Translations under genes and position numbers: made by a program
In this document: positions 27,665-36,482 of the stretch, one piece after another
Layout of the letters: the number at the start of each line of letters is the position of its first letter
Position numbering within the stretch: the first letter of the stretch is position 1
Assembly: GCF_028285745.1 (NCBI RefSeq)
Contig: NZ_JANQOP010000230.1
Span: 1-50,742 of the forward strand
Reading direction: 5' to 3'
From: Acaryochloris sp. IP29b_bin.137
Lineage (GTDB): Bacteria; Cyanobacteriota; Cyanobacteriia; Thermosynechococcales; Thermosynechococcaceae
Length of the DNA stretch: 50,742 nt
Notes under the pieces: model-generated
Told to the model about the DNA's origin: nothing
Databases searched by the model: none
What the model saw: the letters and a program-made list of their open reading frames with translations, nothing else

Positions 27665-30134
27665 GTTCATTCCACACCAAAATTTCTGGAAAATTACCGG
27701 CAATGGTATACCCCGCCCAGTACCAAGGATGGTTAAACGGGAAGGTATTGGGTGCAGAGGATTGGGCTGTATTGCGGAGATTGGACTGAAGATGCTCCAG
27801 CAGCGTTGCTTGTTGATCGTCCAATGATACTGTATCCGCCAACGCCTCTAGCCACTGGATGATATCTGCATAAGTCAGTTTGCGCAGCCAATGTTGAGCA
27901 TGTTGAAGGGCATGGACAGGATTACAGTTTTGGTGCAACAGACGATGAAAATGTACCATTAACAGCAAGCGAGAACAGTGATTGACCTGCCAAAGACTTT
28001 GAAGCACATGTTGAACACCCTTGGCTAATAGACTCGTGGCCAGATCGGGGCCGAGACTGGGGAAAACCGTTAGTCTCTGGGGGCCGCCCGCCAGGCAGAC
28101 TAAGGGGTAAGCCTGCCAGTTCATTTGCAGCAGATCATCGACGGTCAACAGATGTTCATCCGTCAACCGCCATGCAGGAGTGAGATGAGCAGGCCCCGCA
28201 GTGGTTAAGCCTGTGAAATAAAGATTCCCTCCTGAACCCGCAAGTGCAGTGGTAACGGTCGTCTGAGTGAGTTGCAAACCGCCCAGTTGGGTATTTCGAC
28301 GATAACAGGACGCAATGGCCTGTGCTTCTAGCGCTGCAAGGCTACTATCCCCGGTGGTCGATGGACCTGGGGGAACGATACTCAAGAGGTGGTCTGGAGG
28401 GGGTGGATCTGCCTTGAGCAGATTGATCCCAAGGCGCAAATTAGGCAGGAACGTAATCACAAAATTGTCTGGAAAAAGTGCCGACATAGGCAAGTAGCGC
28501 AAGGGCCGTGGAAGAATAAGAATCAGTTCCTGAATGCCAGATAAAGTCTCTTGGCAGAACGATTCAATCCCTAAAATTTGTTTGAGTTGGCTCAAAAGAT
28601 GAATGGCTTGCCCATGTAACCACCAATCTGCCCCCATTCCAAGCAGATCGACGTCGGATGCCTGAGACGTGCTCAAAGACTGAGCCTTGTCCCAATTTTT
28701 CTGCCAGATTCCCAGGTGAAATCGCTGCCCCACCGGGGATTGTTCAGCCTTCTCTGGACTGCTCAAATCAAAAGGTTGGTGCGGGGAGGCAGAATAGAGA
28801 ATAGGGTCTTCTTGGTGCTTCAGGATAAACGTGGATAGCGTAATGGGGCTGAGATGCCAATAGATGATAGCCCGCTGGGGATTGAGGAGGGGTTGCAAGT
28901 CTCCATATTGAAGTTGGACAGCCTCGTAATTGGGACCGAAACGCCAACGCCCTAAGGCACGATCTTGGCACTGCTCGGCCCAGAGGATAGCATCCTTCAG
29001 CTGTTTTTGGTGAATTAACCAATCTACCTGCAGTTGCTGAAAACCAGAAAATTGGTCCTCAATCTGCATATTTTGGTCAGAAGAGAGGGTTTTGCCTTGT
29101 TTGAAAATTTGGAGTTTAATAGCTCCTTCCAAAAGCATGGTCTGGATGGCAGCAGTTTCTTGTAAATAAAACCGGACTTTTAGAAGCGACTGCCAAAGGG
29201 TGAGGTGCTGATGGGGGAACCCATGAAAATCCAGTAAATCTAATGCTTTGAGATAGCTCAGCTTAGCTGCTTTCCACATGGTGGGGGGAGAGGGCTGCTG
29301 CCATGCATATTGAGCTTGAATATCCCCTTTGCACTGGTGCAAGCTACCACACCCTAGCTCATAGTCATCACTATCACACCAAAGCGCCTGAATCCCTTGC
29401 TCTAAGGTGTCAATGGCAGCGTCTACACCGTGAACATGCAGAACCGCCATCCCCAGATCTTCCCAAGCTTGCCAAAGTTGCTTGTCCGTCCAGCGAAGGG
29501 CTTGCTCGTAGCTGTAGATGGCTTCTTTAAATTGACCGACTTGAATCAGGATACTGGCCCGATTGTTCCAGGCTTGATACAAATCAGGTTGGTAGTCTAA
29601 GGCGCGTTCAAAACTGGCGATCGCATCCTCAAATCGGTGTAAACGGAATAACACCAGCCCTCGTCGATACCAGGATTGGGCCTGCTGCGGCTTCAATACC
29701 AATACCTTGTCATAGGCCGCTAAGGCAGCGTCATAGTCTTGGGCTTCGGTGCAGGCTAAGGCCCGCCTTTGCCAAAAGTCATAATCCCCATCAGGGACAG
29801 CGGAGCAGGGGACAGAGGATGGCGGCGGCTGAGAGGTAAGCGGCGTCACGTGTCCCTGGGCTTTCGCGAGTAACGCTTCTAGGGGAATCGTTTTCAGTTT
29901 GGCTTCAGGACTCCCAAACAACCGCTGGGCGTTGTGGTTGGCTGTGATCGCGTCTCCGTAAAAGCCCAGTTTTTGTAAGACGCTGCCACACTGAAGCCAC
30001 GCCTCAGCGTTTCGGGGAGCAAATGCCAAGCCCTGATGGATACACTGCAGGGCATCGATATACTGATTGTTTTGGAGATACGTTTTAGCCTGCTCCAGCC
30101 AAGTCAGGGAGTCAGAGAAATCAGGGCTCGTCAT
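27657..30134 (-). CDS. TPR protein with degenerate CHAT (caspase-like) domain
   Basis: The 825-residue protein has TPR repeats at about residues 10-70 and 120-250, a linker, and a C-terminal CHAT domain at about 410-815 (ELILILPRPLRYLPMSALF, GVQHVLQSLWQVN, HPWYWAGYTIAGN). CHAT proteases use a His-Cys dyad. Here the usual HFAGHG region reads NLYFTGLTTA (637-646) and the usual SAC region reads LVCLAGGP (678-685), so both the His and the Cys appear to be missing at their normal places. It is probably a non-catalytic scaffold. It is divergent from the sigma factor gene, whose start lies only 44 bases away. Confidence 0.8.
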   Translation of the reverse strand: MTSPDFSDSLTWLEQAKTYLQNNQYIDALQCIHQGLAFAPRNAEAWLQCGSVLQKLGFYGDAITANHNAQRLFGSPEAKLKTIPLEALLAKAQGHVTPLTSQPPPSSVPCSAVPDGDYDFWQRRALACTEAQDYDAALAAYDKVLVLKPQQAQSWYRRGLVLFRLHRFEDAIASFERALDYQPDLYQAWNNRASILIQVGQFKEAIYSYEQALRWTDKQLWQAWEDLGMAVLHVHGVDAAIDTLEQGIQALWCDSDDYELGCGSLHQCKGDIQAQYAWQQPSPPTMWKAAKLSYLKALDLLDFHGFPHQHLTLWQSLLKVRFYLQETAAIQTMLLEGAIKLQIFKQGKTLSSDQNMQIEDQFSGFQQLQVDWLIHQKQLKDAILWAEQCQDRALGRWRFGPNYEAVQLQYGDLQPLLNPQRAIIYWHLSPITLSTFILKHQEDPILYSASPHQPFDLSSPEKAEQSPVGQRFHLGIWQKNWDKAQSLSTSQASDVDLLGMGADWWLHGQAIHLLSQLKQILGIESFCQETLSGIQELILILPRPLRYLPMSALFPDNFVITFLPNLRLGINLLKADPPPPDHLLSIVPPGPSTTGDSSLAALEAQAIASCYRRNTQLGGLQLTQTTVTTALAGSGGNLYFTGLTTAGPAHLTPAWRLTDEHLLTVDDLLQMNWQAYPLVCLAGGPQRLTVFPSLGPDLATSLLAKGVQHVLQSLWQVNHCSRLLLMVHFHRLLHQNCNPVHALQHAQHWLRKLTYADIIQWLEALADTVSLDDQQATLLEHLQSNLRNTAQSSAPNTFPFNHPWYWAGYTIAGNFPEILVWNELS

Positions 30135-30178
30135 ACCAAACCTCTCCCTTACCTTGATACCCTGAAAGAGCAGCCAGA

Positions 30179-30841
30179 ATGCAGCGCTTTTTCGACGTCA
30201 TTGAACCAATCCTTGCTGACTTCAGTCTAAAGGATAGAGAAGAGACGCTGGTAATAAATATTGAAAACAAATTAAAGGTGAGTACTGAGCAACAATCAAC
30301 GGAGGATTCGGACCACACCCTTATTCAAGGCTGTTTGCAAGGCAGTACTCAGAGTTTTAGGGTGTTGTATCGCCGTCATCAGTATCGGGTGCGGTCGACC
30401 CTGATGTCTTTGTGCGACCCTGAGGTGCTAGATGACCTCGTCCAGGATGTGTTTGTCCGGGTGTGGAAAGGGTTGCCCAAGCTAGAAGGTCGGGCCAAAT
30501 TTACGACTTGGCTCTATCGCATTACCTGGAATGTGGCAGCGGATTATCGGCGGTCGGCAGCGCAACAGCGATCGCGCTGGCAATCCCTCACTCACCAGCT
30601 TCCCAAGCAAGCCACCGAACCCAATTGGCAGCATCTGCACTATCAGGATTTGATTAAACGAGGCTTGGTCCAACTGAGCTTTGAACACCGCAGCGTAATT
30701 GTGCTCCATGATTTACAAGATCTGCCCCAACAAGAGATTGCCGAGATGTTTGAAATTCCGATTGGCACCGTGAAGTCTCGTCTATACCATGCCAGAACCG
30801 CCCTCCGAAAATTTTTGCAACATGAAGGGATTTCCCTATGA
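30179..30841 (+). CDS. ECF-type RNA polymerase sigma factor
   Basis: The 220-residue protein has sigma region 2 at about 55-125 (SFRVLYRRHQYRVRSTLMSL, LDDLVQDVFVRVWKGLPKL, FTTWLYRITWNVAADYRR) and region 4 at about 160-212 (LSFEHRSVIVLHDLQDLPQQ, GTVKSRLYHARTALRKFL). It lacks region 3, as expected of ECF factors. The first 40 residues look non-conserved, and a GTG at 30278 is an alternative start. It overlaps the next gene by four bases (ATGA), typical of a sigma/anti-sigma pair. Confidence 0.92.
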   Translation: MQRFFDVIEPILADFSLKDREETLVINIENKLKVSTEQQSTEDSDHTLIQGCLQGSTQSFRVLYRRHQYRVRSTLMSLCDPEVLDDLVQDVFVRVWKGLPKLEGRAKFTTWLYRITWNVAADYRRSAAQQRSRWQSLTHQLPKQATEPNWQHLHYQDLIKRGLVQLSFEHRSVIVLHDLQDLPQQEIAEMFEIPIGTVKSRLYHARTALRKFLQHEGISL

Positions 30842-31356
30842 ACCCACCTTCCGACCCTGATCCGAATTTGAATCACTCTGACGCCAATGAGGAGGAATTT
30901 GCTGATGATCCAGCATTGGTGAATTTCCTTCAGCGATATCAACCCGAGGTGCCAGCATCGTCTCCAGATCTGGAGGACCGCATCCTCCATGCTGTTTTAG
31001 ACGAAGTCGCCCAGTCACCCTCAAAAGCTCATCCCCAAACGTCAGTAGAGCAGGCGAGGATAGCGAGATGGGGGATTCTGGCTGCGATCACAGCCACCCT
31101 CGCCCTGTTCTGGGGCGGATCGCAAATATGGCAGACAGCCAAGCAGTCCGTCCCACCGGATGGAGATCCAGATGGCGATCTAGAAGCGTTTGTAGCGGAG
31201 AGTTGGTCTGGCGCGTTTGACCCCTTCGATAATTTCGATGATCCAGAAGCCGATTTATTGACGGATCCTTGGGAGTGGTGGGGACAACAGCCAACATCCG
31301 CCATTGCTGAAGCCAATATCGACACATGCAAGAGGTCCAGTCCATGTCAAGAGTAA
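30838..31356 (+). CDS. Candidate membrane anti-sigma factor
   Basis: The 172-residue protein has a cytoplasmic N-terminal part with PALVNFLQRYQPEVPASSPD and LEDRILHAVLDEVA, one membrane helix at about residues 75-97 (ARWGILAAITATLALFWGG), and an acidic, tryptophan-containing outer part. I see no HxxxCxxC zinc anti-sigma motif. Position and topology, overlapping the sigma gene by four bases, are the main evidence. The C-terminal end overlaps the start of the Spy-like gene. Confidence 0.7.
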   Translation: MNPPSDPDPNLNHSDANEEEFADDPALVNFLQRYQPEVPASSPDLEDRILHAVLDEVAQSPSKAHPQTSVEQARIARWGILAAITATLALFWGGSQIWQTAKQSVPPDGDPDGDLEAFVAESWSGAFDPFDNFDDPEADLLTDPWEWWGQQPTSAIAEANIDTCKRSSPCQE

Positions 31357-31826
31357 GTAAAGGAGTCATCATTTGCTTAGCCCTGATCGGGATTTGTTCC
31401 CTGGGGCAATGGGTAGGGGATGCCTTTCCCCCTAGCGTCGCGCAAGCCCCTGAGCGTCGTCTCCCAAGGCGACGGTTTAGAGGTTTATTTCGAGACTTAC
31501 AGCTGTCTCGCCAACAGCGACAAGCCATCCGTGCCATCCGCCAACAATATGGCTCTCAGACGAGGGAAAAAGCACAGTTACTGCGACAAACCCGGAAAGA
31601 GTTGAAAGCCATGATTGCTAGTGAGGCTGCTGAGGCAGAGATTCGGGCCCAGTTTCAAACCTTAGAGCAACTCACCCAAGAGAACCTGAAGCTAAGATTT
31701 GAAAATATGATGGCTATTCGTGACGTCCTGACTCCAGACCAACGCCAGCAGCTAGCGCAAAAATTAGCAGAGCGAAGACAACAACGACGGCAGCGGCGCT
31801 TTAATCCTGAGGACTCTGAGGGGTAG
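31344..31826 (+). CDS. Spy/CpxP-like periplasmic protein
   Basis: The 160-residue product has a signal peptide (VIICLALIGICSLGQWVGDA) and a highly basic helical body. It has the LxxxQ motifs of the Spy/CpxP/ZraP/CnrX group: LQLSRQQRQAIRAIRQQ, and later VLTPDQRQQLAQKLAERR. Members act as periplasmic chaperones or metal sensors. I chose the ATG at 31344 because AGAGG lies eight bases upstream; the frame also has an ATG at 31326. It follows the anti-sigma gene with a 13-base overlap, and probably forms the sensor or output of the sigma module. The 3' end overlaps the convergent aroK by 26 bases. Confidence 0.75.
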   Translation: MSRVSKGVIICLALIGICSLGQWVGDAFPPSVAQAPERRLPRRRFRGLFRDLQLSRQQRQAIRAIRQQYGSQTREKAQLLRQTRKELKAMIASEAAEAEIRAQFQTLEQLTQENLKLRFENMMAIRDVLTPDQRQQLAQKLAERRQQRRQRRFNPEDSEG

Positions 31827-32358
31827 CTTCAGGTCTGATCACTTTGGTGATTTCTTGCACCACCGCTTGGCAAACCGACTCTACAGACTGATCGGATTTG
31901 AGCAAGATGTGAATATCCGCTTGCCGATACAGGGGACGCCGTTGAGTCAGCAACTCCTCCAAAACTTTCTGGGGATTGGGTTTTTGCAGTAGCGGACGAG
32001 ATTGGTCAGCTTGAAGGCGTTGCCACAGTTGTTCGGCCGCAACATCTAGCCAGATAACCAGGCCATGTTGCAAAAAACTCCAGTTCTTTTGCGCCAGAAC
32101 GATGCCACCACCCGTCGCCACCACGAGTTTTGTATGGGCAGCCACTTCTGACAGCACTTGGGACTCAATTTGCCGGAAATGGGCTTCACCTGATTCGGCA
32201 AAGATATCGGTAATCGCTTTACCCGTAAGTTGGACAATCAGGTCATCAGTATCCACAAAGCGATAGCCCAACTGCTGGGCCAAGGCCCGTCCAGTGGTGG
32301 ACTTACCACACCCCATCATGCCGATAAGGTACAGATTGACGCCTTTAAGATTGACCAT
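31801..32358 (-). CDS. aroK: Shikimate kinase
   Basis: The 185-residue P-loop kinase phosphorylates shikimate in the chorismate pathway. Motifs are NLYLIGMMGCGKSTTGRALA (Walker A), YRFVDTDDLI (shikimate-binding Asp), FRQIESQVL and VVATGGGIVL. The start region is unusual: a 13-base segment including the ATG is repeated 16 bases upstream, giving a second ATG with a 9-codon reading frame that ends inside aroK. DAHP synthase, another shikimate-pathway gene, lies at 48975. Confidence 0.94.
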   Translation of the reverse strand: MVNLKGVNLYLIGMMGCGKSTTGRALAQQLGYRFVDTDDLIVQLTGKAITDIFAESGEAHFRQIESQVLSEVAAHTKLVVATGGGIVLAQKNWSFLQHGLVIWLDVAAEQLWQRLQADQSRPLLQKPNPQKVLEELLTQRRPLYRQADIHILLKSDQSVESVCQAVVQEITKVIRPEATPQSPQD

Positions 32359-32374
32359 TCCTAAGATTGACCAT
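32346..32374 (-). repeat. 13-bp direct repeat duplicating the aroK start
   Basis: On the plus strand TAAGATTGACCAT occurs at 32346-32358 and 32362-32374. Read on the minus strand, each copy contains ATGGTCAATCTTA. The upstream ATG opens a 9-codon frame that stops just inside aroK in another frame. Confidence 0.75.
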
Positions 32375-32385
32375 GCCCTGAGATT

Positions 32386-33429
32386 TTATCGAGCCGCATG
32401 GTCTTTGAAAGACCGATAGGCTTTTTCAGGGTCGTATAAATGACATTCCTCAGAGATTTCTTTCATCAAAGCCCAATTAAACTGACGTTCATAAACATAC
32501 TCACCCCAGTTTTCCTTGAGGCTTTGATGGGCCATGCGTAAGTTATAGGAGGGAATTGCGGTAGAGACGTGGTGAGGGATATGAACGTTAATATCGTGGC
32601 AGAGGAACTCAACCCAGCGGGGATAATCACAATGGACTGAACCCACGAGCTGGGCTTCAGCGGCATTCCATTCTTGAGTGGGCTTAAAGGGAATGTCAGC
32701 GGCGGTGTGGTGGACGATGGTGAAGGTGCTCATCCAGAAATGGTAGACCATCCAGGGAATCAACCAGAACTTGACGAAGCCCCAGAGTCCAGTGAAGTAG
32801 ATGAGGATTGGGAATGCGATCGCAGCGAACAATACCACAACGCCGATGGAGAGTTTGACATCACCCTTATCTTTCTCATCAAAGGTGGTCCAGTTAAAGT
32901 GCAAATTGGCCCAGTGGACAATGGAACCCACCCACCAAAAATAACCGCGAATCAGCTCATAAACCGTACGAATCACTGGATCAAGGCTTTCATACTCAGC
33001 GCCATCAAAAGGCCGCCAGGCATTATCCACATCCAACTCATTGGTATGGGTATGGTGAAAGTTGTGCAAAATCCGCCAGCAATGAAAGGGATAAATCAGC
33101 GGCATCATAAACAGATGACCCACCACATCATTGACCCAGCGCTTCTTAGCAAAAGAGCGGTGCCCGGCATCATGGCCAATCACAAAAAATCCTGTCAGGG
33201 CTGTCCCCGTAAAGATCCAGGCCAAGGGCAGCAAAAACCAAGGGGAATTGACAATCGCGACATACCCGAGCGCCACCATCAAGACATTGATGATTGCCCC
33301 TGTCCAAGCCTTCACTGCATTTTGCTTAAAGCATTCCTTGGGCAGAGATTTGATAACATCTTGAAGGGTAATGGACGGATCGGTCAGTGTCCGCAGTTGA
33401 GAGTCAGACTTGACAAGGGATGCAGTCAT
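32386..33429 (-). CDS. desA: Acyl-lipid delta-12 desaturase DesA-type
   Basis: The 347-residue membrane desaturase has the three histidine boxes HDAGH (86-90), HNFHH (122-126) and HIPHH (283-287), with hydrophobic pairs at about 45-62, 65-82 and 195-230. Sequence style ([40 protein letters not shown]) matches cyanobacterial DesA, which introduces the delta-12 double bond into oleoyl groups of glycerolipids using ferredoxin. DesA genes are often cold-induced. The gene is divergent from miaB across a 379-base region. Confidence 0.9.
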   Translation of the reverse strand: MTASLVKSDSQLRTLTDPSITLQDVIKSLPKECFKQNAVKAWTGAIINVLMVALGYVAIVNSPWFLLPLAWIFTGTALTGFFVIGHDAGHRSFAKKRWVNDVVGHLFMMPLIYPFHCWRILHNFHHTHTNELDVDNAWRPFDGAEYESLDPVIRTVYELIRGYFWWVGSIVHWANLHFNWTTFDEKDKGDVKLSIGVVVLFAAIAFPILIYFTGLWGFVKFWLIPWMVYHFWMSTFTIVHHTAADIPFKPTQEWNAAEAQLVGSVHCDYPRWVEFLCHDINVHIPHHVSTAIPSYNLRMAHQSLKENWGEYVYERQFNWALMKEISEECHLYDPEKAYRSFKDHAAR

Positions 33430-33808
33430 AGCTGAATTAGGAATCTCCTGAGCTGAAATACGTGATCAAGCACCATGTATCAGGCTTGCCGCTGACCAAG
33501 CATGCTGTAATACCTCAGACTTGGACTTAAATTGTGGGCTTCTGATCCATACGGGGAAAGTATGGCAAAGCATTTGAGGGATGATTGAATCGCAAGACAA
33601 ATCAATATTTCTCAAGAGCGCTTTACACAACTAAACCTCTGTTTTTATAACATGATTTGAGGGGCATGAGGTATTTTTGCTTAGGGATAACTTAGGACAG
33701 CAACCCGTTTATAGACAAAGACTTTGGCGAACCCATTCCTGAGTGAATTACCATAGGAACAGTCTTTTTGCCCACCTCATCCAGTCCCTCACCCCTTTAC
33801 ATAACTTT
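33430..33808. other. Divergent intergenic region between desA and miaB
   Basis: This 379-base stretch should hold the promoters of both genes. I see no convincing hairpin, small gene or riboswitch. An open frame in register with miaB reaches up to a GTG at 33743, but homology-like sequence begins only at the ATG at 33809. Confidence 0.5.
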
Positions 33809-35173
33809 ATGAGTTCAGATTTGCGCCGATATCACATCACTACCTTTGGTTGCCAGATGAACAAAGCTGATTCGGAGCGGATGGCTGGAGTGCTGGAAAA
33901 CATGGGATTTCAATGGTCCGACACCCCGGATGATGCCAATCTTATTCTCTACAACACCTGCACGATTCGGGATAATGCTGAGCAAAAGGTTTATTCCTAT
34001 TTAGGGCGGCAAGCCAAGCGTAAACATGCGGAACCAGATTTGACTCTGGTAGTCGCAGGCTGTGTTGCTCAGCAAGAAGGAGATGCACTACTGCGCCGCG
34101 TACCAGAAGTGGATCTGGTGATGGGACCGCAGCATGCGAATCGTCTGCAAGATTTACTGGATCAAGTGGCGACAGGTCAGCAAATCGTGGCTACAGAACC
34201 CATCCATATTGTCGAGGATATTACTAAGCCTAGGCGAGACAGCACCGTGACGGCTTGGGTCAACGTGATTTATGGCTGTAATGAACGCTGTACCTACTGC
34301 GTCGTTCCCAATGTGCGGGGCGTTGAACAGTCTCGGACGCCAGAAGCGATTAGAAATGAAATGGTGCAGTTGGGTGAGCAAGGCTTCAAGGAAGTTACCC
34401 TGTTGGGCCAAAATATCGATGCCTATGGTCGAGATTTACCAGGAGCCACCTCAGAGGGTCGCCATCAGAATACGCTGACAGACTTGCTTTACTTTGTTCA
34501 TGACGTACCTGGAATTGAGCGTATTCGATTTGCGACGAGCCATCCTCGCTATTTTACGGAACGTCTGATTCGGGCCTGTTATGAGTTACCGAAAGTCTGC
34601 GAGCATTTTCATATTCCCTTTCAGTCCGGGGATAACGATGTTCTCAAGGCCATGTCCCGGGGCTATACCCAAGAGAAATATCGCCGAATTATCGATAAGA
34701 TTCGCAATCTAATGCCAGATGCCTCGATTAGTGCCGATGCAATTGTCGGGTTTCCGGGTGAAACGGAAGCCCAGTTTGAAAACACTTTAAAGCTGGTGGA
34801 AGAGATTGAATTTGATCAGCTCAATACCGCTGCTTATTCTCCTCGTCCCGGCACTCCTGCAGCGCTCTGGGAGAATCAACTGAGTGAAGAGGTCAAAGCG
34901 GATCGATTGCAGCGGTTAAATCATTTGGTGGGTTTAAAGGCGGGGATGCGATCGCAACGTTATGCCAACCGTATCGAAGAAGTCCTCGTCGAAGACCAAA
35001 ATCCTAAAGACCCGACGCAAGTTATGGGGCGCACTCAAGGGAATCGCCTTACCTTTTTCCCTGGCAAAATTGAGGAACTACGGGGCCAAATCGTTTCGGT
35101 AAAAGTCACTGAAGTTCGCTCTTTTAGCTTGACGGGAGAACCCCTATCAGCTTTGGCAACCACCGCTAGCTAG
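33809..35173 (+). CDS. miaB: tRNA-2-methylthio-N6-dimethylallyladenosine synthase MiaB
   Basis: The 454-residue radical-SAM methylthiotransferase has the N-terminal cluster domain ([43 protein letters not shown]), the radical SAM motif CNERCTYC in [16 protein letters not shown], and a C-terminal TRAM domain ([12 protein letters not shown]). It methylthiolates i6A37 of tRNAs reading U-starting codons. I use the ATG at 33809, where the conserved sequence starts; a GTG at 33743 would add 22 residues. Confidence 0.95.
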   Translation: MSSDLRRYHITTFGCQMNKADSERMAGVLENMGFQWSDTPDDANLILYNTCTIRDNAEQKVYSYLGRQAKRKHAEPDLTLVVAGCVAQQEGDALLRRVPEVDLVMGPQHANRLQDLLDQVATGQQIVATEPIHIVEDITKPRRDSTVTAWVNVIYGCNERCTYCVVPNVRGVEQSRTPEAIRNEMVQLGEQGFKEVTLLGQNIDAYGRDLPGATSEGRHQNTLTDLLYFVHDVPGIERIRFATSHPRYFTERLIRACYELPKVCEHFHIPFQSGDNDVLKAMSRGYTQEKYRRIIDKIRNLMPDASISADAIVGFPGETEAQFENTLKLVEEIEFDQLNTAAYSPRPGTPAALWENQLSEEVKADRLQRLNHLVGLKAGMRSQRYANRIEEVLVEDQNPKDPTQVMGRTQGNRLTFFPGKIEELRGQIVSVKVTEVRSFSLTGEPLSALATTAS

Positions 35174-35255
35174 ATAAGGTCTATCTCTTGTTATCAGTCC
35201 GAATAGGCCAAGAAATCCGCAACTTTTTGGGCACTCAAGAATCGTCTGTGCTGTC

Positions 35256-35455
35256 TTAATGCTTCTGACGCACGTAGGGGTCAACCCCTTCTTTCAAACG
35301 GAGTTCAATATAGGCATATATTTCTTCAGCACCCATATAATTGAAGGTTCTCATAAATGTCTTCATATGGAAGGTTCTACTTGCCCAGATGGATCAATGT
35401 AGCAAACTGCAATTTCATCGATTCCTAGCATGGCTGTGAGCTTGTGATGCTCACA
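35256..35455 (-). pseudogene. Frameshifted remnant of an unidentified gene
   Basis: On the minus strand three frames join into one protein-like sequence. The first frame gives EHHKLTAMLGIDEIAVCYID and continues to GQVEP. A shift leads to PYEDIYENLQLYG. A second shift leads to AEEIYAYIELRLKEGVDPYV and a TAA at 35256-35258. No single frame is open across it. The pieces look coding and fit end to end, so a decayed short gene is likely. I do not recognise the family. It abuts the glycosyltransferase stop. Confidence 0.5.
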
Positions 35456-36443
35456 TAAATTTCTTAATTGTCTGCTGCCAAAACTGAGCGGGCTTTCGGT
35501 CTGGGAAATACTGGGCAATATAGTCGTGACCATTTTGGGCCAGTGTGTTTCTTAAGGTTTGATCTTCCAACTGAAACAGGCATTGCACCACCTCAGCAGG
35601 GGTCTCCCCGGTTAGGGCTGTTTTACCATGCTCCATGCAAAAGTTAGCCCCCCGGGCCGTTTTGCCCACTACCACAATGCCTGCAGCCATCGCTTCTTGA
35701 GGCGGTAAAGCACAGCCTTCCGAGGTCGCCGAGGCGAGAAAGGCTTGGGGGCGACGGAACTGCTGGGCTAACGCCTGTAATGAAATGCCATCAACCCGTT
35801 CAAATTGCCAGAACGCCCCTCCTTGCTGTTGGTAAAGAGCTTGGGTTTCCAGGATAAAATCTTTGCCCTTACGTGGGAAGGCAAAGAGTAACCCCTGTTC
35901 TCGCTGCGCTTGGGGAATAAAGGGAAACAGCTCGTTGTCAACAATATTGGGCACAATTTCAGCGGGTTTATCAGGATAGGTTTTGGCGCAAATCCCTTGC
36001 ATCAGCGCCGAGTCCGTCCACAGGAAAACGTTATCCCTGCGGTAATCGAAATTGGTTTTGGTTTGCAGGGGAGATTGTTCGTATGCGATCGCAATCCCCT
36101 CCACATCATTAATCAGCAGCGTGGCAAAATCAGGGACTATACAAATATCCTGGGGTTGTCGGTCTCGCCAAGCAATATAGGGCAGTGTCCGATTCAGCCC
36201 AAACACATCCCCATAGTTATCCTGACCACTGATCGTTGCCAGGACCGCTTCTGCCCCACATTGGCGGGCTACCCAGCAGTGGCGCATGATATTCATCGTG
36301 CCCCCAAAGACCTCATCCACATACAGCCACTGTCGCAGAAACCAATCATTGACCCGTTGACTCCGGGATTGGATCACCCCCTCTGAGAGCAGTCTCCAGA
36401 GCCAACCTTTCTTCAAATCTGGAATTAAAAAGACAAAGCGCAT
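35451..36443 (-). CDS. Glycosyltransferase, GT4-like
   Basis: The 330-residue protein has a GT-B-like layout. The N-terminal half (FLIPDLKKGWLWRLLSEGVI) is poorly conserved, while the C-terminal nucleotide-sugar domain has AEIVPNIVDNELFPF and the E-x7-E region ATSEGCALPPQEAMAAGIVVV. A late segment, RGANFCMEHGKTALTGETPAE, fits the same family. The sugar and acceptor are unknown. It lies 39 bases after the aminotransferase gene on the same strand, suggesting a small polysaccharide or glycolipid operon. Confidence 0.72.
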   Translation of the reverse strand: MRFVFLIPDLKKGWLWRLLSEGVIQSRSQRVNDWFLRQWLYVDEVFGGTMNIMRHCWVARQCGAEAVLATISGQDNYGDVFGLNRTLPYIAWRDRQPQDICIVPDFATLLINDVEGIAIAYEQSPLQTKTNFDYRRDNVFLWTDSALMQGICAKTYPDKPAEIVPNIVDNELFPFIPQAQREQGLLFAFPRKGKDFILETQALYQQQGGAFWQFERVDGISLQALAQQFRRPQAFLASATSEGCALPPQEAMAAGIVVVGKTARGANFCMEHGKTALTGETPAEVVQCLFQLEDQTLRNTLAQNGHDYIAQYFPDRKPAQFWQQTIKKFM

Positions 36444-36482
36444 GGGAGATAGAGCCAGAATCGAGGCCGAAGAATGTCAAGA

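Noticed and set aside
32674-33435. Open frame of 253 codons antisense to desA
   Set aside because: It lies fully opposite a clear desaturase gene, has no recognisable domain and reads as low-quality, charge-rich sequence. A shadow frame is the simplest explanation.
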